The notes under the pieces are model-generated. The model did no database searches. It saw nothing but the letters and a program-made list of their open reading frames with translations, and had not been told where the DNA came from. This document shows positions 32,376 through 39,691 of a DNA stretch of 64,000 nucleotides, piece after piece (position 1 is the first letter of the stretch; each line of letters begins with the position of its first letter). This DNA comes from CADCUY01 sp964242735 (GTDB taxonomy: Bacteria; Actinomycetota; Actinomycetes; Actinomycetales; Quadrisphaeraceae). The stretch is from positions 186,001 through 250,000 of the forward strand of contig CAXTAK010000002.1 in NCBI GenBank assembly GCA_964242735.1, written 5' to 3'. The position numbers were made by a program, and so were the translations under genes.

Positions 32376-32972
32376 TCAGGGAGTGCGTCCGCTGAGCCCC
32401 AGGAGGCGGTCCTGCAGCGGGGCGTCGTCGGCGACCGGGACGGCCGGCCCGAAGACCCCCATCGCCCGCCAGCCCTCCGCCTCGGCGCTCAGCAGCTCCC
32501 ACAGGCCCACCACGAGCTGCTCGGGCAGGGCGCTGTCACCGCCGAGGGCCGCGGGGACGTCGTGGGCGCGCAGGCCGCGGAAGACGCTGATGTGCTGCAG
32601 GTACTCCCGGGCGGTGACGTCGCCGTAGGACAGGTGCACCGTGCGCTCGAGGTCGTCGAGGCCCTCCACCGCGGCGCAGGCGGAGTCCACCAGCGCCGAG
32701 AAGCTGCCCCGTGGGTCCTCGCCCAGCAGGTCCTCCTCCAGCGGTGGGCCGTCTCCGCCCTCCAGCGGCTGGCCGGAGAGCACCGCGGGCACCCAGGCGT
32801 CGTCGTGGGCGTGGTACCCGAGCACCTCGCGCAGCGTCAGCGCCCCCTCGGTGCTGCTGCCGCTGGTCGGGAAGTCAGCGGGCATGCGCTGTGACCACTG
32901 GTCGTCGCGCACCCCCTGCACCACGGCGTCCAGCGCCCGGTCGGCCAGCACGAACAGCTGCCTCTCGTCCAC
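32376..32972 (-). CDS. DinB/maleylpyruvate-isomerase-N-like four-helix protein
   Basis: 198 aa, helical throughout, with His in LGYHAHDDAWV and HISVFRGLRAHDV at spacings consistent with the metal-binding four-helix DinB_2/mycothiol-dependent isomerase N-terminal family. Such proteins often use mycothiol or bacillithiol, but many are uncharacterised. The GTG start has GAGGAG 7 nt upstream. The short upstream region contains an AT-rich patch and a perfect CGTTCGAACG palindrome (33020-33029) that may be an operator. No reaction can be assigned. Confidence 0.65.
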   Translation of the reverse strand: MDERQLFVLADRALDAVVQGVRDDQWSQRMPADFPTSGSSTEGALTLREVLGYHAHDDAWVPAVLSGQPLEGGDGPPLEEDLLGEDPRGSFSALVDSACAAVEGLDDLERTVHLSYGDVTAREYLQHISVFRGLRAHDVPAALGGDSALPEQLVVGLWELLSAEAEGWRAMGVFGPAVPVADDAPLQDRLLGLSGRTP

Positions 32973-33035
32973 GGTGCTCTCCTCGTCCAGTGGCGCTGCG
33001 CCGGGTGCGAGCCGCCTCGCGTTCGAACGTACTAC

Positions 33036-33992
33036 CTAACGAGACGGCGCGGAAGGGTTCGCGCGCGGCCGGGACTGGCAGCGCGGGCACCGGTGCGAGC
33101 CGCGGTTCATGAACGCCTCGCGCACCACCGCGGTGCCGCACCGCGGGCACGGCCGCCCCTGCTGGCCGTAGACGGCCAGTCCCCGGTCGTGGCGACCGCT
33201 GGCGCCGTTGACGTCGACGTAGAGGCTGTCGAAGCTCGTGCCCCCCGCGGCCAGCGCCTCGCGCATCACGGCGCGGACGTCGTCCAGCAGCCGCCTCACC
33301 GCCGGACGGGTCAGGGCCGACGTGCTCCGCTCACCGTGCAGCTGGGAGCGCCACAGCGCCTCGTCGGCGTAGATGTTGCCGACGCCCGAGACCAGCGTCT
33401 GGTCCAGCAGCGCCCGCTTGACCCCCGTCCGCCGGGAGCGGATCCGCGCCACGAGGGCCTCGACGTCGAGGTGGGGGTCGAGGGGGTCGCGCGCGATGTG
33501 CGCCACGCCCCGCGGCAGGCGCGCGGACGACGGGCTCCCGCCGCCACCGGTGCCCCCGGGCAGCAGGTCGGGCGTGGGGTCGAGGTCGACGACGGCCAGC
33601 CCGCCGAACATGCGCTGGTCGACGAAGCGCAGCTCCCTCCCGCCGAGCTCGTCGGACCCGGCAGGATCGGCGGCGCCACCCGGGTCGAAGGTCACGCGCA
33701 GGCGCAGGTGCCGCTCGTCCTCGGCGTCGGGGGGCACCAGGAGGAGCTGACCGCTCATCCCCAGGTGGGCGAGGAGGGCCTCGTCGGTGTCCAGCTCCGC
33801 CCACAGGTACTTGCCGCGCCGGGCGACGTCGGTGACGGTGGCCCCGCGGAGCCGGCCGGCGAGGTCGGTGGCACCAGCGAGGTGGCGGCGCACGGGCCGG
33901 GGGTGGAGCACCTCGACGTCGGCGACGCGGTGCCCGACCACCCAGCGCGCCAAGCCCCGCCGCACGACCTCGACCTCCGGCAGCTCAGGCAC
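33036..33992 (-). CDS. mutM: Formamidopyrimidine-DNA glycosylase (Fpg/MutM)
   Basis: 318 aa base-excision repair enzyme for 8-oxoguanine and formamidopyrimidines. After removal of the initiator, Pro2 (nucleophile) and Glu3 are in PELPEVEVVRRGL. The mid-region Lys is in RRGKYLWAEL, the helix-two-turn-helix has LDQTLVSGVGNIYADEALW, and the zinc finger CPRC...CPRC closes the protein. A Gly/Ser-rich insert near 148-158 is unusual but in a loop. GTG start; it follows rnc by 15 nt, the typical actinobacterial coaD-DUF177-rpmF-rnc-mutM order. Confidence 0.94.
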   Translation of the reverse strand: MPELPEVEVVRRGLARWVVGHRVADVEVLHPRPVRRHLAGATDLAGRLRGATVTDVARRGKYLWAELDTDEALLAHLGMSGQLLLVPPDAEDERHLRLRVTFDPGGAADPAGSDELGGRELRFVDQRMFGGLAVVDLDPTPDLLPGGTGGGGSPSSARLPRGVAHIARDPLDPHLDVEALVARIRSRRTGVKRALLDQTLVSGVGNIYADEALWRSQLHGERSTSALTRPAVRRLLDDVRAVMREALAAGGTSFDSLYVDVNGASGRHDRGLAVYGQQGRPCPRCGTAVVREAFMNRGSHRCPRCQSRPRANPSAPSR

Positions 33993-34007
33993 GCCCGGTA
34001 CCCGACC

Positions 34008-34760
34008 TCACGCGCCGGGAGCGGCCGACAGGGTGCGGTGGGCGTCTGCGGCGGCCGCCTGCTCGGCCTCCTTCTTGCTCCCCCCACCGCCGGTGCCCGC
34101 CCGAGCGCCGCCGACGACGGCGTCGGCGGTGAAGACCCGCGCGTGGTCCGGGCCGGTGGCGGTGACCCGGTACTCCAGGGCGCCCATCCCCCGGGCCGCG
34201 GTGAGCTCCTGGAGGCTCGTCTTCCAGTCCAGACCGGCGCCCAGGGTCGCGGAGGACTCCAGCAGGGGGTCGAGCAGCCGCAGCACCAGCGTCCGCGCGG
34301 CGTCCATGCCCGCCGAGAGGTACACGGCCCCGAAGACGGCCTCGGTGGTGTCCGCGAGGATCGACGCCTTCGCCCGCCCACCGGTGGTCTCCTCCCCGCG
34401 GCCCAGGCGCACGCACGCCCCCAGGCCCAGGGCCGTGCCCACCGAGGCCAGGGCGCGCATGTTGACCACGGCCGAGCGCAGCTTCGCCAGCTGCCCCTCC
34501 GGAAGGTCGGGGTGCCGCCGGTAGAGGGCGTCGGTGACGATGATCCCGAGCACCGCGTCGCCGAGGAACTCCAGGCGCTCGTTGGTCGGCGCCCCGCCGT
34601 TCTCATACGCCCACGACCGGTGCACCAGGGCGAGGGCGAGCAGCTCGGTCTCGACCTCGACGCCCAGGTGATCCCTCAGGGCGTCGAGCGCCGTGCGCCG
34701 GTGGTCGTCGTCCCCGCCGGGACGGCGTCGCGGCGGGGACGCCGGAGCGGTCGGGCTCAG
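34008..34760 (-). CDS. rnc: Ribonuclease III (CTG start proposed)
   Basis: 250 aa double-strand RNA endonuclease. The catalytic helix ERLEFLGDAVLG carries the signature, with the second acidic site in DTTEAVFGAVYLSAG. The C-terminal dsRNA-binding domain starts DWKTSLQELTA and ends SKKEAEQAAAADAHRTL. Between the upstream region and the catalytic domain there is no ATG, GTG or TTG in frame before VHRSW, which is already inside the first conserved helix. CTG at 34760 overlaps the rpmF stop as CTGA and is the only start that keeps the domain whole. Its N-terminal 25 residues are a basic, Pro-rich leader. Confidence 0.9.
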   Translation of the reverse strand: MSPTAPASPPRRRPGGDDDHRRTALDALRDHLGVEVETELLALALVHRSWAYENGGAPTNERLEFLGDAVLGIIVTDALYRRHPDLPEGQLAKLRSAVVNMRALASVGTALGLGACVRLGRGEETTGGRAKASILADTTEAVFGAVYLSAGMDAARTLVLRLLDPLLESSATLGAGLDWKTSLQELTAARGMGALEYRVTATGPDHARVFTADAVVGGARAGTGGGGSKKEAEQAAAADAHRTLSAAPGA

Positions 34761-34960
34761 AGGTCCTTGACCTTGCGGCCCTTGTACTCCAGGTACAGCG
34801 CGGTGCCGTCGGAACCGGTCACCACGTGCGCCATGTGGGGGCGGGAGTACGTCGTGCGCCCGTTCTCCACGGTGGTCGTCAGCGTCGTCGCGGTGGCCTT
34901 CCACTGCGAGCGGCGGTGACGGGTGTTGGAGCGGGACATCTTCCTCTTCGGGACTGCCAT
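34757..34960 (-). CDS. rpmF: 50S ribosomal protein L32
   Basis: 67 aa from ATG. MAVPKRKMSRSNTRHRRSQW is the canonical start. The zinc-ribbon cysteines of some L32 proteins are absent, so this is a Cys-less (C-) form, ending VKDL. It is preceded by DUF177 with 3 nt between, the universal pairing. Its stop overlaps the proposed CTG start of rnc. Confidence 0.95.
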   Translation of the reverse strand: MAVPKRKMSRSNTRHRRSQWKATATTLTTTVENGRTTYSRPHMAHVVTGSDGTALYLEYKGRKVKDL

Positions 34961-34963
34961 GGG

Positions 34964-35614
34964 TCAGCTCTCCTCGGTGCGCTGGGCGGTGCTGGTGGGG
35001 GGGCCGGGGCGTGGTCCGGGACGCGGGCCGGCACGGCGGTCGGTGCGTGAGTCGGTGCGGGAGTCGGTGCCGCCGGCGAGGGTGGCCAGGGCCGCCCACC
35101 GGGGGTCGACGTCGTCGGGCAGGGCCGAGGGGTCATCGTCGTCGTCGGCCCCGTAGCGGGTGGGCAGACCCGGGCAGTCCTCGCGGCACACCGGCTGGAA
35201 CGGCAGGATCGGCACGATCGCGTCACGCAGGGCCGGCTCGAGGTCCAGCAGGTCACCCTCGGTGCGGCGCTCGTCGTCGTCGACCGCGCCCGGCCCGACG
35301 CCGTGCATCGGACGGTCGGCGTAGACGTACAGCTCCTGCAGGGGTGCTTCGAAGGCCGCCTCGACGTCGTCGAGGCAGCGCACGCACTGCCCGGCGGTGG
35401 TTCCGGAGGCGGTGCCGGAGACCAGCACCCCCTCCATCACCGACTCCAGCAGCAGCGCGAGGCGCACCGGTGCGCCGGCGGGGACGCCGACCACCTCGCT
35501 GCCGAGGTCGGTCGGGGCGGGGACGGTGCGCGAGAGCCGCTGGGACGCGCCGGGGCGCCGTCCCAGCTCGCGGGTGTCGACGACCAGCGGCGATCGCGGG
35601 TCGAGTGCCTTCAT
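34964..35614 (-). CDS. DUF177 (YceD/23S rRNA accumulation) protein
   Basis: 216 aa. The family, paired with rpmF across bacteria, is linked to 23S rRNA/50S biogenesis. The conserved cysteines are visible in QCVRCLDDVE (residues about 78-81) and PVCREDCPGL (about 146-151). The C-terminal 30 residues consist of Arg/Thr/Asp then Pro/Gly/Arg repeats derived from short DNA repeats (about 34990-35075) and are poorly conserved. ATG at 35614. It is separated from coaD by 86 nt, so it may have its own promoter. Confidence 0.9.
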   Translation of the reverse strand: MKALDPRSPLVVDTRELGRRPGASQRLSRTVPAPTDLGSEVVGVPAGAPVRLALLLESVMEGVLVSGTASGTTAGQCVRCLDDVEAAFEAPLQELYVYADRPMHGVGPGAVDDDERRTEGDLLDLEPALRDAIVPILPFQPVCREDCPGLPTRYGADDDDDPSALPDDVDPRWAALATLAGGTDSRTDSRTDRRAGPRPGPRPGPPTSTAQRTEES

Positions 35615-35700
35615 GGGTCCTCACGTGGTGGTGCGGGCGGCACCGGAGCGGTGCGGGGCCGGCGCTCAGGGAGCGGCCGCGGCGCGGTGGCCGGCTCAGG

Positions 35701-36252
35701 TTACCCGGTCGGGCCGTGTGGGGCGGCCTCGCGGGGTGCGCCGGCCCCGGTGGGCGGCGCGGCGCCCTCGCCGACCGCGCGCCCCAGGGCGGCGAGGACG
35801 GCGTCGGGCACCAGGGACCGCACGTCTCCGCCGAGGGAGGCCACCTCCTTGACCAGGGAGGAGGAGAGGTGCGCCCAGCGCGGGTCGGCGGTGAGCAGCA
35901 CGGTCTCCACGCCGGTGAGGTGGCGGTTCATCGCCGCCATGGGCGCCTCGTGCTCGACGTCGGCAGCACCGCGCACGCCCTTGACGATCGCGGCGGCGCC
36001 CAGCCGCGCGCAGTGCTCCGCGAGCAGACCACCACCGAGGACCTCCACGCGCACGCCCGCGAGCCCACCGCGCTCGCGCAGCGCCTCCTGCAGCAGGGCG
36101 ACGCGCTCGGCGGGGGCGAAGGTCCCGGCCTTGGCGGGGTTGGTCACCACCACCACGACGACCTCGCCGAAGACAGCCGCCGCGCGGGCCACGACGTCGA
36201 GGTGCCCGTGGGTCACCGGGTCGAAGGAGCCGGGGCAGACGGCGAGGCTCAC
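35701..36252 (-). CDS. coaD: Phosphopantetheine adenylyltransferase
   Basis: 183 aa. Makes dephospho-CoA from 4'-phosphopantetheine and ATP. The nucleotidyltransferase TxGH motif is in GSFDPVTHGHLD, Lys in VTNPAKAGTF, and the ISSTLVR-type motif appears as LSSSLVKEV. The C-terminal 25 residues are Ala/Pro-rich and extend past the usual end. GTG at 36252 sits 7 nt after a TAGGGT hexamer that overlaps the rsmD stop, so it may be read from a leaderless internal promoter. Confidence 0.94.
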   Translation of the reverse strand: MSLAVCPGSFDPVTHGHLDVVARAAAVFGEVVVVVVTNPAKAGTFAPAERVALLQEALRERGGLAGVRVEVLGGGLLAEHCARLGAAAIVKGVRGAADVEHEAPMAAMNRHLTGVETVLLTADPRWAHLSSSLVKEVASLGGDVRSLVPDAVLAALGRAVGEGAAPPTGAGAPREAAPHGPTG

Positions 36253-36265
36253 GGACGCGACCCTA
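36253..36265 (-). promoter_or_regulatory. Candidate leaderless -10 for coaD
   Basis: TAGGGT at 36265-36260 (minus strand) is followed by 7 nt and the coaD GTG. This spacing would place transcription initiation at the start codon. The hexamer includes the TAG stop of rsmD. Confidence 0.35.
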
Positions 36266-36934
36266 GCCAGCGCCCCCGACGGTCCCCGAGGTGTCCCGGT
36301 GGTCCGCGGTGTCGCGCGACCCGGCGACGTCCTCGGCTGCGCCGGGCTCGGCCGCCGGAGGCCGCGCCAGCCACAGCACCGTGTCGCCGTAGCGCCGCTC
36401 CTCCTCGCGGACCAGCGCTGGACCGCCGTCGGCGCGGCGGGGCCAGCGCGGCTCGGGCGCGCGGGCTCCCCGCTCGACGACGACCATCGCGTCCTCCACC
36501 AACCAGTCCTGCACGAGGCGCTCCAGCACGGTCGCCAGGGTGGCCTCCGCCAGGTCGTAGGGGGGGTCGAGCAGGGCCAGGTCGTAGCGGGCCGCGGGCA
36601 CCCCGGCGAGCACCGCCCCCACCGCTGACGGGCGCACCTCGATCCCGCTCACCCCCAGCGAGGCCAGGAGGGCGGCGTTGCGCTGGCAGGCGGCGGCGGC
36701 GGCGGGGTTGTTCTCCACCAGCAGCACCGCGGCCGCCCCGCGGCTCGCCGCCTCGAGCCCGAGGGCTCCGGTGCCGGCGTACAGGTCGAGCACCGCGGTG
36801 CCCTCCAGCCACCCGCCGTGCTCGAGCCGGGAGAACAGGGCCTCGCGCACCTTGTCCGCGGTCGGCCGGGTCGCCCCGCCGCGGGGGACGACGAGGGAGC
36901 GCCCGCCGGCGGCGCCGGCGATGATCCGGGTCAC
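36263..36934 (-). CDS. rsmD: 16S rRNA (guanine966-N2)-methyltransferase RsmD
   Basis: 223 aa. The SAM-binding motif is VLDLYAGTGALGLEA and the catalytic DPPY is in LALLDPPYDLA; RPTADKVREALFSRL is the N-terminal family signature. GTG at 36934 gives TRIIAGAAGGRSL, the usual beginning. The C-terminal 40 residues (Pro/Ala/Asp-rich) are an extension. In many actinobacteria recG lies directly upstream; here about 4.5 kb of accessory genes separate them. Confidence 0.93.
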   Translation of the reverse strand: MTRIIAGAAGGRSLVVPRGGATRPTADKVREALFSRLEHGGWLEGTAVLDLYAGTGALGLEAASRGAAAVLLVENNPAAAAACQRNAALLASLGVSGIEVRPSAVGAVLAGVPAARYDLALLDPPYDLAEATLATVLERLVQDWLVEDAMVVVERGARAPEPRWPRRADGGPALVREEERRYGDTVLWLARPPAAEPGAAEDVAGSRDTADHRDTSGTVGGAG

Positions 36935-37042
36935 CGGGGCATCATCCCCGCCGGGGTCGGAGGGGCCACCCTCGGGCGGCGGCGGTGCTGGCACCCCGTG
37001 GCGGGCGCGGCTGCGCCGCTGGGGTCCGGACGTGAGCCGATC

Positions 37043-37690
37043 ATGACCGCCACCGCGGTCGGGGAGACGCCGCTGATCAGCCCTCGGGGGCTGACCGAGC
37101 GCTACGGCGCCGTGACCGCGGTCGCCGACCTCGACCTGGGCGTCGCACCCGGCGTCGTGGGCCCGGTCGGGCCGACGGCGCGGCGAGTCGACGCTGATCC
37201 ACCTCGTGGCCGGCTTCCTCGCGCCCTCCTCCGGCACCGTGACCCTCGACGGCGAGCCGGTGTGGCGCCACGAGGAGGGCTACCGGCGCACCGGCCTGCT
37301 GAGCGAGCGCGAGGCCGTGCACGACACCGTCTCGGGCCGGGACTCCGTGCTCGCCAACGCCCGCCCGCACCAGCTGCCCGATCTCGAGCGCGCCGTGCGC
37401 CGGGCCCTGGGGGCGGACGAGGCGCTGGCGGTGGACCTGCTCGGCGGCTTCGCCCCGGGCACCCTCGTGCCGCTGCTCGGGCTGGTCGCCGGGACCGGGG
37501 CGGAGATCGACGACGGCTCGATCGTCCGCCTGCTGTCCTAGCCGATCAGTCGCGACACCGACGTGATCACCGAGCTCGCCGTCGCGGTCGCCGGCGCCGT
37601 GCCCTCTTCGTGCTGCTGGCCGTGGGCCTGGGCAGCACCTGGGACGCGCGCCGTCGACGGCGCACCCCGTGGTGCACCAGCGACGTGTGA
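37043..37690 (+). pseudogene. Decayed ABC transporter: frameshifted ATPase start fused to a membrane-segment remnant
   Basis: From ATG 37043 one frame reads LISPRGLTERYGAVTAVADL and GVVGPVGPTARR, the beginning of an ABC ATPase up to Walker A. The continuation STLIHLVAGFLAPSSGTVTL is in the next frame (from about 37188 to a stop at 37541), and the Walker A Lys reads as Glu (GEST). No Q-loop, signature or Walker B follows. Instead a short hydrophobic segment (ALFVLLAVGLGSTWDARRR, back in the first frame, to 37690) looks like the end of a permease. So it is a frameshifted, internally deleted ATPase-permease relic. It cannot be functional as read. Confidence 0.7.
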
Positions 37691-37746
37691 GCAGCCCGAC
37701 AGCGGGGCGGGGTGCCCCACCCGCCCGTCCGGGAGAGGCTGGCCCG

Positions 37747-38988
37747 GTGCCCCTGCTGCCTCCTGTCCCGATCGAGCGCGCCGCCGTGGCCGCGTGGGTC
37801 GGTCAGCACCTCGGCCACCTCACCCTCGAAGGGCCCGACGGGGTGCGGCCCTCGTCGGTCCGGGGCGGCCAGTCCGCGGCGGACGCCGCGCTGGCGGGCC
37901 TGGAGCTCACGGGGTACGCCACCCGGCGCAACGAGGTGTACCCGGTGGACCGCCGCGGGGCGACCCGCCTCTCCCCGTACATCCGCCACGGGCTCCTGCC
38001 GCTGCCGACGGTGTGGGACGCCGCCGCCGGCGCCCCGGCGAAGGACCGGGCCAAGTTCCGCGACGAGCTGCTGTGGCAGGAGTACGCCCGCCACGTCTAC
38101 GCCCGCCTCGGCAAGGACCTCGCCGTGCCGCTGCGCTTCGACCACCCCGTCGACACGGGCCCGTGGCAGGGGGAGCCGTGGCCGCGGGAGATGGCGTGCA
38201 TGGACGCCACCACCACCGAGCTCCACGAGGAGGGGTGGCTGGTGAACCAGACCCGCATGTGGATGAGCTCGCAGTACACGGTGCGCGCGGGGCTCGACTG
38301 GCGCGAGGGCGCGGCGGAGATGTACCGCCACCTGCTCGACGGCTCCCCGGCCGCGAACTGGCTCGGCTGGCAGTGGACGGTCGGCACGGGCACGGGGAAG
38401 GTGTACGGCTTCAGCCGCTGGCAGGTCGAGAAGCGGGCCCCCGGCCTGTGCCGGGACTGCCCGCTGAACCGGGCGTGCCCGATCCAGGACTGGCCCGACG
38501 CGGCGTCCGGCCCGCGCGTGGAGCCCCCCGCCGGGCTCGCCGGGGGCCCGACCGACGCCGGGCCGGTGACCGCCGAGGTCATCGGCACCCCCGAGGCGGT
38601 GTGGCTGACGGCGGAGTCCCTCGGGGACGGTGACCCGGCGCTCGCCGCCCACCCCGACCTGCCGGCGGTCTTCGTCTTCGACGAGCCGCTGCTCGCCCGG
38701 TTGCGCCTGTCGGGCAAGAGGCTGGTCTTCCTCGCCGAGACCCTCGCCGAGCTGGGCGCGGAGGTGCGCCTGGGCGATCCCGCGGTCGAGCTGGCCGGGC
38801 GCCCGCTCGCCGCGACGTGGGCGTACGTGCCCGGTTTCAAGCGGCGGGCCCGCCAGGTCGACGTCGTCGCGCTGCACCCGTGGCCGTGGTTGCGCCGCCC
38901 CGGGTCGGGGTCGCTGCGCTCGTACAGCGCGTGGGCGCCCTCGGCCCAGCCGGTGGCGGCGGGGTCGAAGAAGCGCAGACCGGGGTAG
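37747..38988 (+). CDS. Photolyase/cryptochrome-like FAD-binding protein with the antenna-like domain at the C-terminus
   Basis: 413 aa. Residues about 30-250 match the FAD-binding half of photolyases: SRLSPYIRHGLL-type segment at 73-83, LLWQEYARHVYARLG at 108-122, NQTRMWMSSQ at 167-176, DWREGAAEMYRHLLDGSPAA at 184-203, NWLGWQW at 204-210. CRDCPLNRAC at 235-244 adds three Cys. Residues about 283-385 (VWLTAESLGDGDPALA, FVFDEPLL, GKRLVFLAETLAEL, GDPAVELAGRPLAA) resemble the alpha/beta antenna domain that normally comes first, giving a circularly permuted order. DNA repair versus signalling cannot be decided. The last 15 or so residues read into antisense vapC sequence, so the natural C-terminus seems altered. 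GTG start with GAGAGG upstream. Confidence 0.75.
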   Translation: MPLLPPVPIERAAVAAWVGQHLGHLTLEGPDGVRPSSVRGGQSAADAALAGLELTGYATRRNEVYPVDRRGATRLSPYIRHGLLPLPTVWDAAAGAPAKDRAKFRDELLWQEYARHVYARLGKDLAVPLRFDHPVDTGPWQGEPWPREMACMDATTTELHEEGWLVNQTRMWMSSQYTVRAGLDWREGAAEMYRHLLDGSPAANWLGWQWTVGTGTGKVYGFSRWQVEKRAPGLCRDCPLNRACPIQDWPDAASGPRVEPPAGLAGGPTDAGPVTAEVIGTPEAVWLTAESLGDGDPALAAHPDLPAVFVFDEPLLARLRLSGKRLVFLAETLAELGAEVRLGDPAVELAGRPLAATWAYVPGFKRRARQVDVVALHPWPWLRRPGSGSLRSYSAWAPSAQPVAAGSKKRRPG

Positions 38989-39407
38989 CGGGCGGAGCCG
39001 CGATCAGCGGTGGCGAGCCGGCGCCCGTGGGTGATGGCGACCGCGGCGAGGTGGGCGTCGGGCACGCGGTCGCCCTCGATGCCCGCGTCCTGGTCGACGA
39101 GACGACCGAAGACCTCCCACGTGCTGTGGCCCGGCGCGACCCAGCGGGCGCGCACAGCGGTGCGGAGCTCGGTGACGAAGTCCCCGGCGATGTCGGGCGG
39201 CGCCGGGTCCGCCATGATCCGCGGGTTCGTGACCACCCGGACGAAGCCCGACAGGACCGTGTCGTGCAGCGCCGACTCGTCGTCGCCGTCGACGAGCGCA
39301 CTGAGCCACCGTGCGTGCTCGGCGTGCCTGCGCGCCTCCTCGCGAAAGGCGTGCACCAGCACGTTGACGTCGAGCAGGACCGCTCCCGGTCGTCCAGTGC
39401 CGCCCAC
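38952..39407 (-). CDS. VapC-type PIN toxin, stop codon lost (reads into convergent gene)
   Basis: From GTG 39407 the PIN fold is complete: LLDVNVLVHAF with the first Asp, the central FVRVVTNPRIM, PDAHLAAVAITHGRRLATAD with the paired acids and the normal ending RYPGLRFFDPAA at 38952. No stop codon follows. The frame stays open to 38097 through antisense photolyase sequence, which would add about 285 non-conserved residues. The listed range is the conserved part only. Its antitoxin gene directly upstream is broken. Toxicity of the extended product is doubtful. Confidence 0.65.
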
Positions 39408-39618
39408 ACGGCGTCCGTGTCCTCCAGGTCCACGAGGAGACCACGGCCGGGGGTGCCGCAGCTGGGCAGCGTCCGACGCGGGACCGCCGTCTCGGGGCCT
39501 CGTCCAGGAGCCGCCGCAGGGCCTACCCCACGAGGCTCGTGACCGTCCGCCCTGACGTGGTGGCGCGGTCGCGCGCCTGCTCCACCAGCCCATCGGGCAG
39601 TCTCATCGTCGTCCGCAC
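39408..39618 (-). pseudogene. VapB-type antitoxin gene broken by a nonsense codon and frameshift
   Basis: GTG 39618 starts VRTTMRLPDGLVEQARDRAT and TSGRTVTSLVG, a textbook ribbon-helix-helix VapB N-terminus. A TAG at 39525-39523 then interrupts the frame; the codons after it (ALRRLLDEA) continue the expected helix. The typical C-terminal segment (GRGLLVDLEDTDAVWAALDD) appears in another frame just before the vapC start. Thus at least one nonsense and one frameshift change are present. Confidence 0.65.
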
Positions 39619-39691
39619 GCGCACGAGCACACGGCGGTGCGCACACGTGTGCGTCTGGGAGCGGGTCCGCGCTCCCGCCTCGTCCGCCGCG

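Noticed and set aside
36818..37690. Single 290-aa open frame through the ABC relic
   Set aside because: It switches between unrelated frames of an ABC ATPase and a membrane remnant; it is open only because of high GC.
38097..39593. 498-aa minus-strand protein including the PIN domain
   Set aside because: Only the PIN part is conserved; the remainder is antisense to the photolyase-like gene and lacks stops because of GC bias.
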